Source of the DNA: Arthrobacter alpinus
GTDB lineage: Bacteria; Actinomycetota; Actinomycetes; Actinomycetales; Micrococcaceae
Direction of reading: 5' to 3'
Length of the DNA stretch: 64,000 nt
Assembly: GCF_001445575.1 (NCBI RefSeq)
Contig: NZ_CP013200.1
Span: forward strand, 3,224,001 to 3,288,000
Below the pieces are notes generated by a model. It did no database searches. It was given only the letters and a program-made list of their open reading frames with translations, and had not been told where the DNA came from. Positions 57,346-64,000 of the stretch are shown piece after piece. The translations under genes were made by a program, and so were the position numbers. How positions within the stretch are numbered: position 1 is the stretch's first letter; every line of letters starts with the position of its first letter.

Positions 57346-57861
57346 TCAGCTGCCGGACGAATCCGCTGGGAGCTGTCCACGCGGAGAGGTGTGGGAGCTG
57401 GAGGCGACGGTTTCGTTGTCGTTGTTCAGCACAACGCGCCAGTGGCCGCGCTCCCCTGCTAGGAATGCTGGCAGCCAGTGAATGGCGTCGGCCCACATCT
57501 TGGCATGGGGCAGGTCGGTGCACGGATACCACTGCGGGGCGATCTCGGAGCTTTCTTGGGGCTCGCCGTCGAACTTTCGGCACAAGAAGACGGTGGTAAA
57601 CATATCCCACGCGGGCTTAGCAGGGAACACAAACTCCACGGTTCCCGCGGGAATCAGATCCATGGCATGGATAGTGAGAGAGGTTTCCTCCGCCACTTCG
57701 CGGCAGATGGCAGCGACTATGCTCTCGCCCGGTTCCACGTGCCCGCCAATCCCCACAACTTTTCCGGCACCCATTCCGGTCTTTTTCAGTCCGAGCAGCA
57801 CTTCTTGACCGGTGCTGCCCTCACGGAGCAGGAAACACAGGGTCACATCGGCGGCGGTCAT
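57346..57861 (-). CDS. NUDIX hydrolase, MutT/MTH1-like
   Basis: A 171-residue NUDIX hydrolase. The box GGHVEPGESIVAAICREVAEET is complete, with the REVAEE metal ligands. LCFLLR and KVVGIGGHVEP resemble the 8-oxo-dGTP diphosphatase/MTH1 branch, which cleans oxidised nucleotides. It converges on the cupin gene with an 11-base gap. Confidence 0.9.
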   Translation of the reverse strand: MTAADVTLCFLLREGSTGQEVLLGLKKTGMGAGKVVGIGGHVEPGESIVAAICREVAEETSLTIHAMDLIPAGTVEFVFPAKPAWDMFTTVFLCRKFDGEPQESSEIAPQWYPCTDLPHAKMWADAIHWLPAFLAGERGHWRVVLNNDNETVASSSHTSPRGQLPADSSGS

Positions 57862-57922
57862 GCTTCCAGCCTACCTTTCAGTCCGACAAGCCAGCCCTCG
57901 AAGCCAGTCCCAGAAGCCGGCT

Positions 57923-58417
57923 CTAGTAGTCTGTCCGGTTTTCGTTGTTCCGCCACTGATCAAACGGATCCACGGCGTTGCCTGTGCTCAGGCTCGCCAC
58001 CGGCATCAGAGCACCGTCATTTCCGGCGTCGAAGTACTCGTAGAAGAGCGCATCATCAAAGCCGGCAGCGGCCGCATCGTGACGGTCTGCTGCGAAGTAC
58101 ACCCGGCTGATCCTCGCCCACAACGCGGACGCCAGACACATGGGACAGGGCTCGCAACTGGTGTACAGCGTGGCTCCAGACAAATCAAAGCTGCCCACAC
58201 CCTGGCAAGCATTGCGAATGGCGCTCACTTCGGCGTGGGCGGTGGGATCCAAGGTGGCGGTGACCCGGTTCAGGCCCGCAAACTCTTGCCCGTCGGCCGT
58301 CACAACGATGGCGCCAAAGGGCCCACCGTTGTTGAGCACATTGTCTGTGGCCAGCTTTACGGCTCTGGCCAAATACTGTTCGGCCACAGGCTGATCGGGT
58401 CCTTGCGATGCTTCCAT
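57923..58417 (-). CDS. Nucleoside/guanine deaminase
   Basis: A 164-residue zinc deaminase of the cytidine deaminase-like fold. PTAHAEVSAIRNAC holds the first zinc ligand and catalytic Glu, and TSCEPCPMCLASALWA the two Cys ligands. Length, the NNGGPFGAIVV block and the C-terminal helix fit guanine deaminases of the GuaD type. Decayed xanthine dehydrogenase genes follow to the right, so this is probably the remnant of a purine degradation locus. ATG 58417 follows AAGGAG. Confidence 0.9.
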   Translation of the reverse strand: MEASQGPDQPVAEQYLARAVKLATDNVLNNGGPFGAIVVTADGQEFAGLNRVTATLDPTAHAEVSAIRNACQGVGSFDLSGATLYTSCEPCPMCLASALWARISRVYFAADRHDAAAAGFDDALFYEYFDAGNDGALMPVASLSTGNAVDPFDQWRNNENRTDY

Positions 58418-58735
58418 GAGGGCTGCTCCTTCTGTGCCGAGTGTGCAGAGGAACCGGACCATACCTGACCCGGCCGTGATGTGTCTGCCGAAGATTTCTT
58501 GTGGTTAGGAGGCAGCCAACGGACTGTTGCGCCCGCTCAACTTGAGACTAACAACCCCGTGCCCACTGACCAAGTTGCCCTTGACTGTCCCGTCTGGTGC
58601 CTCGCAGAATCACGGAGTCGGAGCACGGACGTGCCGGCTCGGGCCCAGAGGTTAGCGCGGCATGTGCGCTCGGTGTTAGGAGAACTGTTTGCTGCACCAT
58701 TTTGTCTGCAACGACAATGACGTTGGAGCATCACC
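58418..58735. other. Intergenic region, no gene seen
   Basis: A 318-base gap between the deaminase gene and the xanthine dehydrogenase remnants. Small open frames exist on both strands but none has a recognisable product; it may be further decayed xdh sequence. Confidence 0.45.
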
Positions 58736-59229
58736 ATGAGCAACCCCGGCCCCTTAGCTGCCCGCCAGGTGGACACGGCCCGTGCCGCGGCCGCAGCCGT
58801 CACAGTTGACTATGAGGTACTGCCCTCACCCGTCTCGGTGCGCGATGCCCTCGCTGCAGGCTCTTGCCAAGGTACGCCCAAGACCATCAGTCGTGGTGGT
58901 GCTCGGGCTGCTCTTGCCACCGCGCACAGGGTGCTCGCCGGTGTCACCGAGTTTTCCCATCAAGAGCACTTCTACTTTGGAGAGTCAGGCTGCGTTGGCC
59001 ACCGTGGACGAGGGTGGCCAGCTTTTGGTACAAAGCAGCACTCAGCACCCCTCGGAAACACAGGAAGTCCTAACTCATGTGCTGAACCGCCCGCTCCACG
59101 AGGTCACCGTGCAGAGTCTGCGCATGGGTGGCGGCTTCGGCGGCAAGGAAATGCCATCCCATGGATTTGCGGCCATTGCTGCCCTAGGCACTCTCCTCAC
59201 TGGCCGCCCCGCCAGGGTGCGATCACCCC
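58736..59229 (+). pseudogene. Xanthine dehydrogenase large subunit remnant (xdhB)
   Basis: Fragments of the molybdopterin subunit appear in two frames. The first frame gives ARAAAAAVTVDYEVLPSPVS; a second gives LESQAALATVDEGGQLLVQS, SSTQHPSETQEVLTHVLN and RMGGGFGGKEMPSHGFAAIAA, which are the substrate-channel and MPT-binding blocks. There is at least one frameshift, sequence before the first fragment is missing, and after RPARVRSPRN the remaining two thirds of the subunit is deleted. The gene cannot make an active enzyme. Confidence 0.85.
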
Positions 59230-59592
59230 GGAACGGATGCGGCCTTTGCTTGAAGGTCAGGCCGCGGTGAGCGTTCATCACACGCCGCGCCCAGAGGTAG
59301 TCCTGGATGGGCTTCCGCAGGGGGCCTTCATTCTTGTGCTAACGCATGATCATGCCGAGGACCTGATTCTGTGCGCGGCTGCGCTGCGGTCCCAGCCGTC
59401 CTACATTAGGCTGATTAGCTCCCACAGCAAATGGCAGCGATTTTGCAAAAGGCTACTCGAAGAGGGCCACGATGAAGAGCAGATCAGCTCAACTACCAGC
59501 TCATCGGCCTACCTTCCATCACCGGCAAGGATCCTGTTAGCATTGCCATTGCCGCGGATCTGACCAGCCGCTGGGAGTCACGCCAGGGCTGA
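59230..59592 (+). pseudogene. XdhC maturation factor remnant
   Basis: Directly joined to the xdhB fragment is the C-terminal half of XdhC, the protein that inserts sulphurated molybdenum cofactor. GAFILVLTHDHAEDLILCAAAL and SHSKWQRFCKRLLEEGHD are recognisable, then a frame change and ITGKDPVSIAIAADLTSRWE to TGA 59590-59592. The Rossmann N-terminus and the rest of xdhB are gone, implying a deletion of well over a kilobase between them. Confidence 0.83.
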
Positions 59593-59725
59593 AATTGCCG
59601 CCAGGCCGCCAGTTCCTGACCGCGGATAGACCTCCATGACGTCCATTTCGCAGTAGGGCTTGACGCGAAAGCACGCTGTAGATTCAGTTACGCGCCCCGT
59701 CTGCTCGGCTTGGCATTCACCGGGA

Positions 59726-60736
59726 CTACCCGAGGGCGCGGGGGTGCGCGGCGGCGTACACTTCACGCAAGGTCTCAGCAGTGACCAGCGTGTAAACCTG
59801 TGTTGTGGTCACCGAGGCGTGGCCCAAGAGTTCCTGAACAACACGCACATCGGCCCCACCTTCTAACAAGTGGGTGGCAAATGAATGGCGCAGCGTGTGG
59901 GGTGAGACTTCAGCATCCACCTGAGCCTTCTCGGCCACGGACTTCAAAATGGTCCACACGCTTTGGCGGCTGATCCGTCCGCCCCGTGCATTGAGGAACA
60001 GCGCAGGTGTTCCCTTGCCCTTGGCGACCAGCGCAGGCCTCCCCCGGACCAGATAGGCTTCCAAGGCTCGCAGGGCGTAAGAGCCAATAGGTACGATCCG
60101 TTCCTTGGAGCCCTTACCAAACAAGCGAACCAGCGAGGGCCCATCCTCGGATTCGGAGGGAAGCACCAGATCATCCACGTCCAGCCCCACGGCTTCACTG
60201 ATGCGGGCACCTGTGGAGTACAAGAACTCCAACATGGCCGCGTCCCGGAGACCGGTAGGGGTCTCGGATCCGGCTGCTTCAAGGATGCGGGTGACGTCGT
60301 GAACACTAATGGCCTTGGGGAGCCGGCGGCCAGCCTGCGGCGGGTGAATGTCGGTGGCCGGGTCGGCTGTGCTGATGCCTTCCAGAGCCCAAAATTTGTG
60401 GAGTCCCCGCACCGATACCACGGTGCGCGCCACGGACCGCAGCCCGAGCGCCGATCCCCCATCTGCGCCGTCGGACAGGCCCTGGGAAAACTCACTAATA
60501 TGGCGGCGAGTTATCTGCTCCACCTGGGTAATTCCGGCCGCTTGCAGGAACAGCCCATAGCGGCGCAGATCGCGCTCGTACGCTTGCAAGGTGTTTGGAG
60601 CCAAACCGCGCTCCACGCTGACATGCAATAAATAGTCGCGGATGAGCCGTTCCACCTCTGATGAGACTGGCAGGGGTGGCGCACCACTGGGTGCGAGGGA
60701 CGTCACTGGCCGCGCTGGGCCGGATGTTCCGGCCAC
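59726..60736 (-). CDS. xerD: Tyrosine recombinase XerD
   Basis: A 336-residue site-specific recombinase resolving chromosome dimers at dif. The N-terminal SAM-like domain (YLLHVSVERGLAPNTLQAYERDL) is followed by the catalytic residues Arg in STGARISEAVGL, His-Arg in HTLRHSFATHLLEGGA, His in LGHASVTTTQVY and the Tyr in that segment. The assigned start is GTG 60736, 34 bases inside the NUDIX gene; a later start is possible. The order pyrG-NUDIX-xerD-parA-scpA is conserved in actinobacteria but here the 13.6 kb from 46.1 to 59.7 is interposed before parA. Confidence 0.94.
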   Translation of the reverse strand: MAGTSGPARPVTSLAPSGAPPLPVSSEVERLIRDYLLHVSVERGLAPNTLQAYERDLRRYGLFLQAAGITQVEQITRRHISEFSQGLSDGADGGSALGLRSVARTVVSVRGLHKFWALEGISTADPATDIHPPQAGRRLPKAISVHDVTRILEAAGSETPTGLRDAAMLEFLYSTGARISEAVGLDVDDLVLPSESEDGPSLVRLFGKGSKERIVPIGSYALRALEAYLVRGRPALVAKGKGTPALFLNARGGRISRQSVWTILKSVAEKAQVDAEVSPHTLRHSFATHLLEGGADVRVVQELLGHASVTTTQVYTLVTAETLREVYAAAHPRALG

Positions 60737-61377
60737 GGCGCGTTAGCATCGCGCAGCTGGCTGAAACCGTTGCGGGAAGCCTGAGCTGCCGCCAAAATAC
60801 CGACGACGGCGGACGGGTTGTGTATGCGGCCGGCCAGGACCGCATCTGCAGCCTCGTCCAGGTCAACCCAAGCGAACGTGATTTCAGCTTCCTCGTCGGT
60901 GCGCACATGGCGTTCGTTCTCAGGAACCTCGGAAATCCCGCGGGCCAGGTAGATCCTGATCGCCTCGCTGGATGATCCAGGAGTGGTGAAATAGTCGGTG
61001 AGCACATGCCATTGGGCTGCTACGAGGTCTGCCTCTTCGGCCAGTTCGCGAGCAGCGCCAACAACAAAGTTCTCGCCTTCAACATCCAGGAGCCCGGCGG
61101 GGATCTCCCATAGGACCATTTGCACCGGATGCCGGTACTGGCTCAGCAGCAGTACCTGGTTTTGCTCGTTGAGCACCACAACTGCCACGGCCCCGGGATG
61201 AGCCATGTAGTCGCGAGTGATCGGTTGCGCCTCGGGGGTGAGGCTGAACGTATCCGAGACAATGTCCCAGATGCGCCCTTGGTACACCGTCGAGGAGGAC
61301 TGCAGTGTGCGGTTGCTAAACGTGTCCGCCAAAGTTCCGGAGTCCTGCCCCATTGACGGTGTACCAAGGTTTGTCAC
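60703..61377 (-). CDS. NUDIX hydrolase, ADP-ribose pyrophosphatase type
   Basis: A 224-residue NUDIX enzyme. VLLLSQYRHPVQMVLWEIPAG and the box GLLDVEGENFVVGAARELAEEADL, then TTPGSSSEAIRIYLA, identify the ADP-ribose diphosphatase group. GTG 61377 follows the pyrG TAA directly with GGAGG in the end of pyrG. It overlaps the assigned xerD start by 34 bases. Confidence 0.92.
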   Translation of the reverse strand: MTNLGTPSMGQDSGTLADTFSNRTLQSSSTVYQGRIWDIVSDTFSLTPEAQPITRDYMAHPGAVAVVVLNEQNQVLLLSQYRHPVQMVLWEIPAGLLDVEGENFVVGAARELAEEADLVAAQWHVLTDYFTTPGSSSEAIRIYLARGISEVPENERHVRTDEEAEITFAWVDLDEAADAVLAGRIHNPSAVVGILAAAQASRNGFSQLRDANAPWPEHPAQRGQ

Positions 61378-63084
61378 TTAGACCTCCAGCAGCCGGGTGG
61401 CGTTCTGACGGTTCAAAGCGGCAGCAATCAGGCCAGCGAACAGTGCGTGCGGCCGGGTGGGGCGCGAGCTCAGTTCCGGGTGTGCCTGAGTGGAGACGTA
61501 GTACGGGTGAACGTCGGCTGGCAGCTCCACAAATTCAACAAGCTTGCCATCGGGTGAGGTTCCGGAGAACACCAACCCGGCAGCAGCGATCTGCTCCCGG
61601 TACTTGTTGTTGACTTCGTAGCGGTGACGGTGACGTTCGGAGACGTCAGTGGTTCCGTACGTTGTTGCAACAACGGAGCCTTCCGTGAGCACGGCCGGGT
61701 AGAGACCCAGACGCATGGTGCCGCCAAGATCGCCCTTGCCGGCCACAATGTCCTGCTGCTCTTCCATGGTGGCAATGACGGGGTAGGTGGGGTTGTCATC
61801 AAACTCCGAGGAGGATGCGCCTTCCAGACCAACCACGTTACGGGCATACTCGATGACCATGCTCTGCAGACCAAGGCACAGTCCTAGCGTGGGGATCTGG
61901 TTTTCGCGGGCAAACTTCAAGGCGCCCAGCTTGCCTTCAAGCCCACGGATACCGAAGCCACCGGGAACGCAGATAGCGTCAACGTCAGCCAAGGCCTTCT
62001 TGGCGCCAGCTTCCGTAGCGCATTCATCCGACGGGACCCAGCGGATCTTCACGCGTGCAGCGTTGGCGAAACCGCCGGCGCGCAGCGCTTCGGTCACGGA
62101 GAGGTAAGCATCCGGCAGATCGATGTACTTACCAACCAAGGCGACTTCAACGTGGTGAGCCGGGTTGTGAACAACCTCAAGGAGCTTGTCCCACTTGGTC
62201 CAGTCAACATCCTTGAAGGACAGGCCCAAGGCCCGCACAATGTAGGAATCCAGGCCCTGCGCGTGGAGGGTCTTGGGAATGTCGTAGATGCTGGGCGCAT
62301 CGGGGCAACCGATGACTGCTTCAACGTCAACGTCGCAGGCACGGCCAATTTTGACGTGCATGGCCTCGGGCAATACCCGGTCCGAGCGAAGAATCAGAGC
62401 GTCGGGCTGAATACCCAAGGAGCGCAGTGCGGCCACTGAGTGCTGCGTGGGCTTGGTCTTGAGTTCGTGAGACGGGCCAATATAGGGAACCAGAGAAACG
62501 TGTGCGAAGAACACATTGTTGCGGCCCACGTCCTGGCGCACCTGGCGTGCGGATTCCATGAACGGCTGGGACTCGATGTCGCCTACCGTGCCACCAATTT
62601 CGGTGATGATGACATCGGGAGGGTTGGAACCCTCAGCAGGCAAACGCATGCGGCGCTTGATTTCATCGGTGATGTGCGGGATGACCTGGACGGTATCGCC
62701 CAAGTACTCGCCGCGGCGTTCCTTCGCGATGACGGTGGAGTAGACCTGGCCAGTTGTCACATTGGCAGATCCCTCCAAGTTTTCATCGAGGAAGCGTTCG
62801 TAATGGCCAATGTCCAGGTCGGTTTCGGCGCCATCGTCCGTGACGAAGACTTCACCGTGCTGGAAGGGATTCATTGTGCCTGGATCCACGTTGAGATAGG
62901 GATCGAGTTTCTGCATTGTGACCGACAGGCCACGTGCACGCAGCAGATGGCCGAGGCTTGAAGCCGTCAGCCCTTTGCCGAGCGAGGACGCGACTCCGCC
63001 AGTGACGAAGATGTGTTTGGTCGTCTTGGACTGACCACTGAACCGGGAATTTGATCGTTGCACCACGGAATTCGAGCCTATCAT
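61378..63084 (-). CDS. pyrG: CTP synthase
   Basis: A 568-residue enzyme aminating UTP to CTP with glutamine. The synthetase domain starts [23 protein letters not shown], with [26 protein letters not shown] following; the glutaminase domain has PGGFGIRG, the nucleophile in [10 protein letters not shown], and HPE near the C-terminus. Start ATG 63084 is used, although GTG codons a few residues downstream (SNSVVQRSN) are alternatives. Immediately followed by the NUDIX gene. Confidence 0.97.
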   Translation of the reverse strand: MIGSNSVVQRSNSRFSGQSKTTKHIFVTGGVASSLGKGLTASSLGHLLRARGLSVTMQKLDPYLNVDPGTMNPFQHGEVFVTDDGAETDLDIGHYERFLDENLEGSANVTTGQVYSTVIAKERRGEYLGDTVQVIPHITDEIKRRMRLPAEGSNPPDVIITEIGGTVGDIESQPFMESARQVRQDVGRNNVFFAHVSLVPYIGPSHELKTKPTQHSVAALRSLGIQPDALILRSDRVLPEAMHVKIGRACDVDVEAVIGCPDAPSIYDIPKTLHAQGLDSYIVRALGLSFKDVDWTKWDKLLEVVHNPAHHVEVALVGKYIDLPDAYLSVTEALRAGGFANAARVKIRWVPSDECATEAGAKKALADVDAICVPGGFGIRGLEGKLGALKFARENQIPTLGLCLGLQSMVIEYARNVVGLEGASSSEFDDNPTYPVIATMEEQQDIVAGKGDLGGTMRLGLYPAVLTEGSVVATTYGTTDVSERHRHRYEVNNKYREQIAAAGLVFSGTSPDGKLVEFVELPADVHPYYVSTQAHPELSSRPTRPHALFAGLIAAALNRQNATRLLEV

Positions 63085-63144
63085 CTAATGAGCCAATATG
63101 CGTTCGCGAACGGCATGCAATTTCTGCACTGCCACCCCTTGTTT

Positions 63145-64000
63145 CTACCCTGTTGAGCGTGCGCCCTGAGCCAAAAGTTCCTTGGCGTGGGCCTGTGCAG
63201 TGGCTGAATCCTCCTGCCCGGCAAGCATTCGCGCCAATTCCACCACCCGTTCCTCGTAGTTCAAAAGCCGGACATTGCTGGTGGTTATTCCTGTTGAGTT
63301 TTTGCTCACAGAACTCTTGGTGACCAGAATATGTTGGTCGGCAAACGCGGCTACTTGAGGCAAGTGCGTCACCACAAGCACCTGCACGTGTTCGGCCAAC
63401 ATGGCGAGCCTGCGGCCAATTTCCACAGCAGCCTTGCCGCCCACCCCGGAGTCCACTTCGTCAAAGACAAAAGTGGGCACGGGATCCACGGCTGCCAGCA
63501 CTACTTCCAGCGCCAGCATCACACGGGAAAGCTCACCGCCGGAGGCTCCCTTGCCCAAAGGACGTGGGAGAGCGCCGGCGTGGGGGCCAGCAGGAAGGAA
63601 ATGTCATCCTCACCGTGGATGGTGCGTTCGGTCGCGGTGATCTCAATGACCAGCCGGGCATCAGGCATGGCAAGGGCTTTCAGCTCGGCACTGACGGCCT
63701 TGGCAAGCTTCTCGGCAGCCTTGCGCCGCAACACGGTGACTTCGCCAGCCAGGGTGCCCAGCTCGGCTAGGGCAGCTACTTCTTCGGCTTCGAGAGATTC
63801 GATCCGGCCACTGTCATCACTGAGCTCACTCAAGCGCACCCGTGCAGTATCCGCCCAGATGATCACTTCATCGATGCTTGGAGCATATTTACGGACCAGG
63901 ACAGCAAGTTCACCACGACGGTCCTCTACCTCGGCCAAGCGGCCCGGCCCCTCGGAGTCAAGGGACGTGGCATAGCTGGCCAGGTCTCTAGCAATATCGG
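63145..64000 (-). CDS. recN: DNA repair protein RecN, C-terminal part (frameshift; runs off right edge)
   Basis: C-terminal coiled coil and ATPase head of the SMC-like recombination repair protein. The frame enters from the right edge as DIARDLASYATSLDSEG and continues through FLLAP; one base is missing in the G-run 63582-63586, after which GKGASGGELSRVMLALEVVL (ABC signature), TFVFDEVDSGVGGKAA (Walker B) and VVTHLPQVAAFADQH (H-loop) follow. The protein ends at 63145. The deletion removes only frame, not conserved residues, and looks like a base-calling error. Confidence 0.94.

Overview
The window looks like chromosomal DNA of a high-GC actinobacterium of the Micrococcaceae (Arthrobacter type). 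The evidence is gene order: the gcvH-garA-ftsR-BFN nuclease-MerR-gcvP block, the xerD/parA-scpA-scpB-rluB-tyrA-cmk-plsC-der block and the recN-pyrG-NUDIX-xerD block all match actinobacterial synteny. GTG and TTG starts, ATGA stop/start overlaps and long GC-rich hairpin terminators are common. Species cannot be fixed from the sequence alone.

Layout. 1-0.8 kb: 5' part of a contractile tail sheath gene running off the left edge (phage tail-like contractile injection system). 1.2-6.6 kb: an AraC regulator divergent from a four-gene operon. The operon encodes a trypsin-fold protein ending in ten TR-x-x-x-C repeats, an APH-fold kinase, a HopA1-fold protein and a LanC-fold cyclase. These are the activities of a split lanthipeptide synthetase, and the repeat tail is the obvious candidate substrate. 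This is the most novel part of the window. 6.8-17.5 kb: pyruvate carboxylase, glycine cleavage P and H proteins, a ParA ATPase, and the ResR-like/BFN/FtsR/GarA regulatory group. 17.7-29.5 kb: a membrane protein with two FluC fluoride channel subunits, a TmpL-like membrane reductase, a LuxR-type ATPase regulator, an acyl-CoA dehydrogenase, and small single genes including an alarmone synthetase. 29.7-37.9 kb: a catabolic cluster (decarboxylase-like protein, acyl-CoA ligase, acyl-CoA dehydrogenase, hydrolase, GMC oxidase, TetR, Baeyer-Villiger monooxygenase) that reads as an alcohol > ketone > ester/lactone > acid > acyl-CoA route. 38.0 kb: tRNA-Pro(GGG). 38.2-46.1 kb: der, plsC, cmk, tyrA, rluB, scpB, scpA, parA. 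46.2-50.1 kb: an ABC ATPase plus membrane partner and a dicarboxylate-type symporter. 50.3-56.7 kb: a complete propionate module, prpE divergent from gntR-prpDBC. 57.0-59.6 kb: cupin, NUDIX, nucleoside deaminase and decayed xanthine dehydrogenase genes. 59.7-64.0 kb: xerD, NUDIX, pyrG and the 3' part of recN.

Nine single-base deletions break reading frames in otherwise well conserved genes (HopA1-like gene, pyc, gcvP twice, parA, the LuxR gene, prpE, prpD, recN). All nine are -1 and most lie in short homopolymers, so they are better explained as sequencing or assembly errors than as gene decay. The xanthine dehydrogenase remnant differs: it has lost large internal parts and is a genuine pseudogene.
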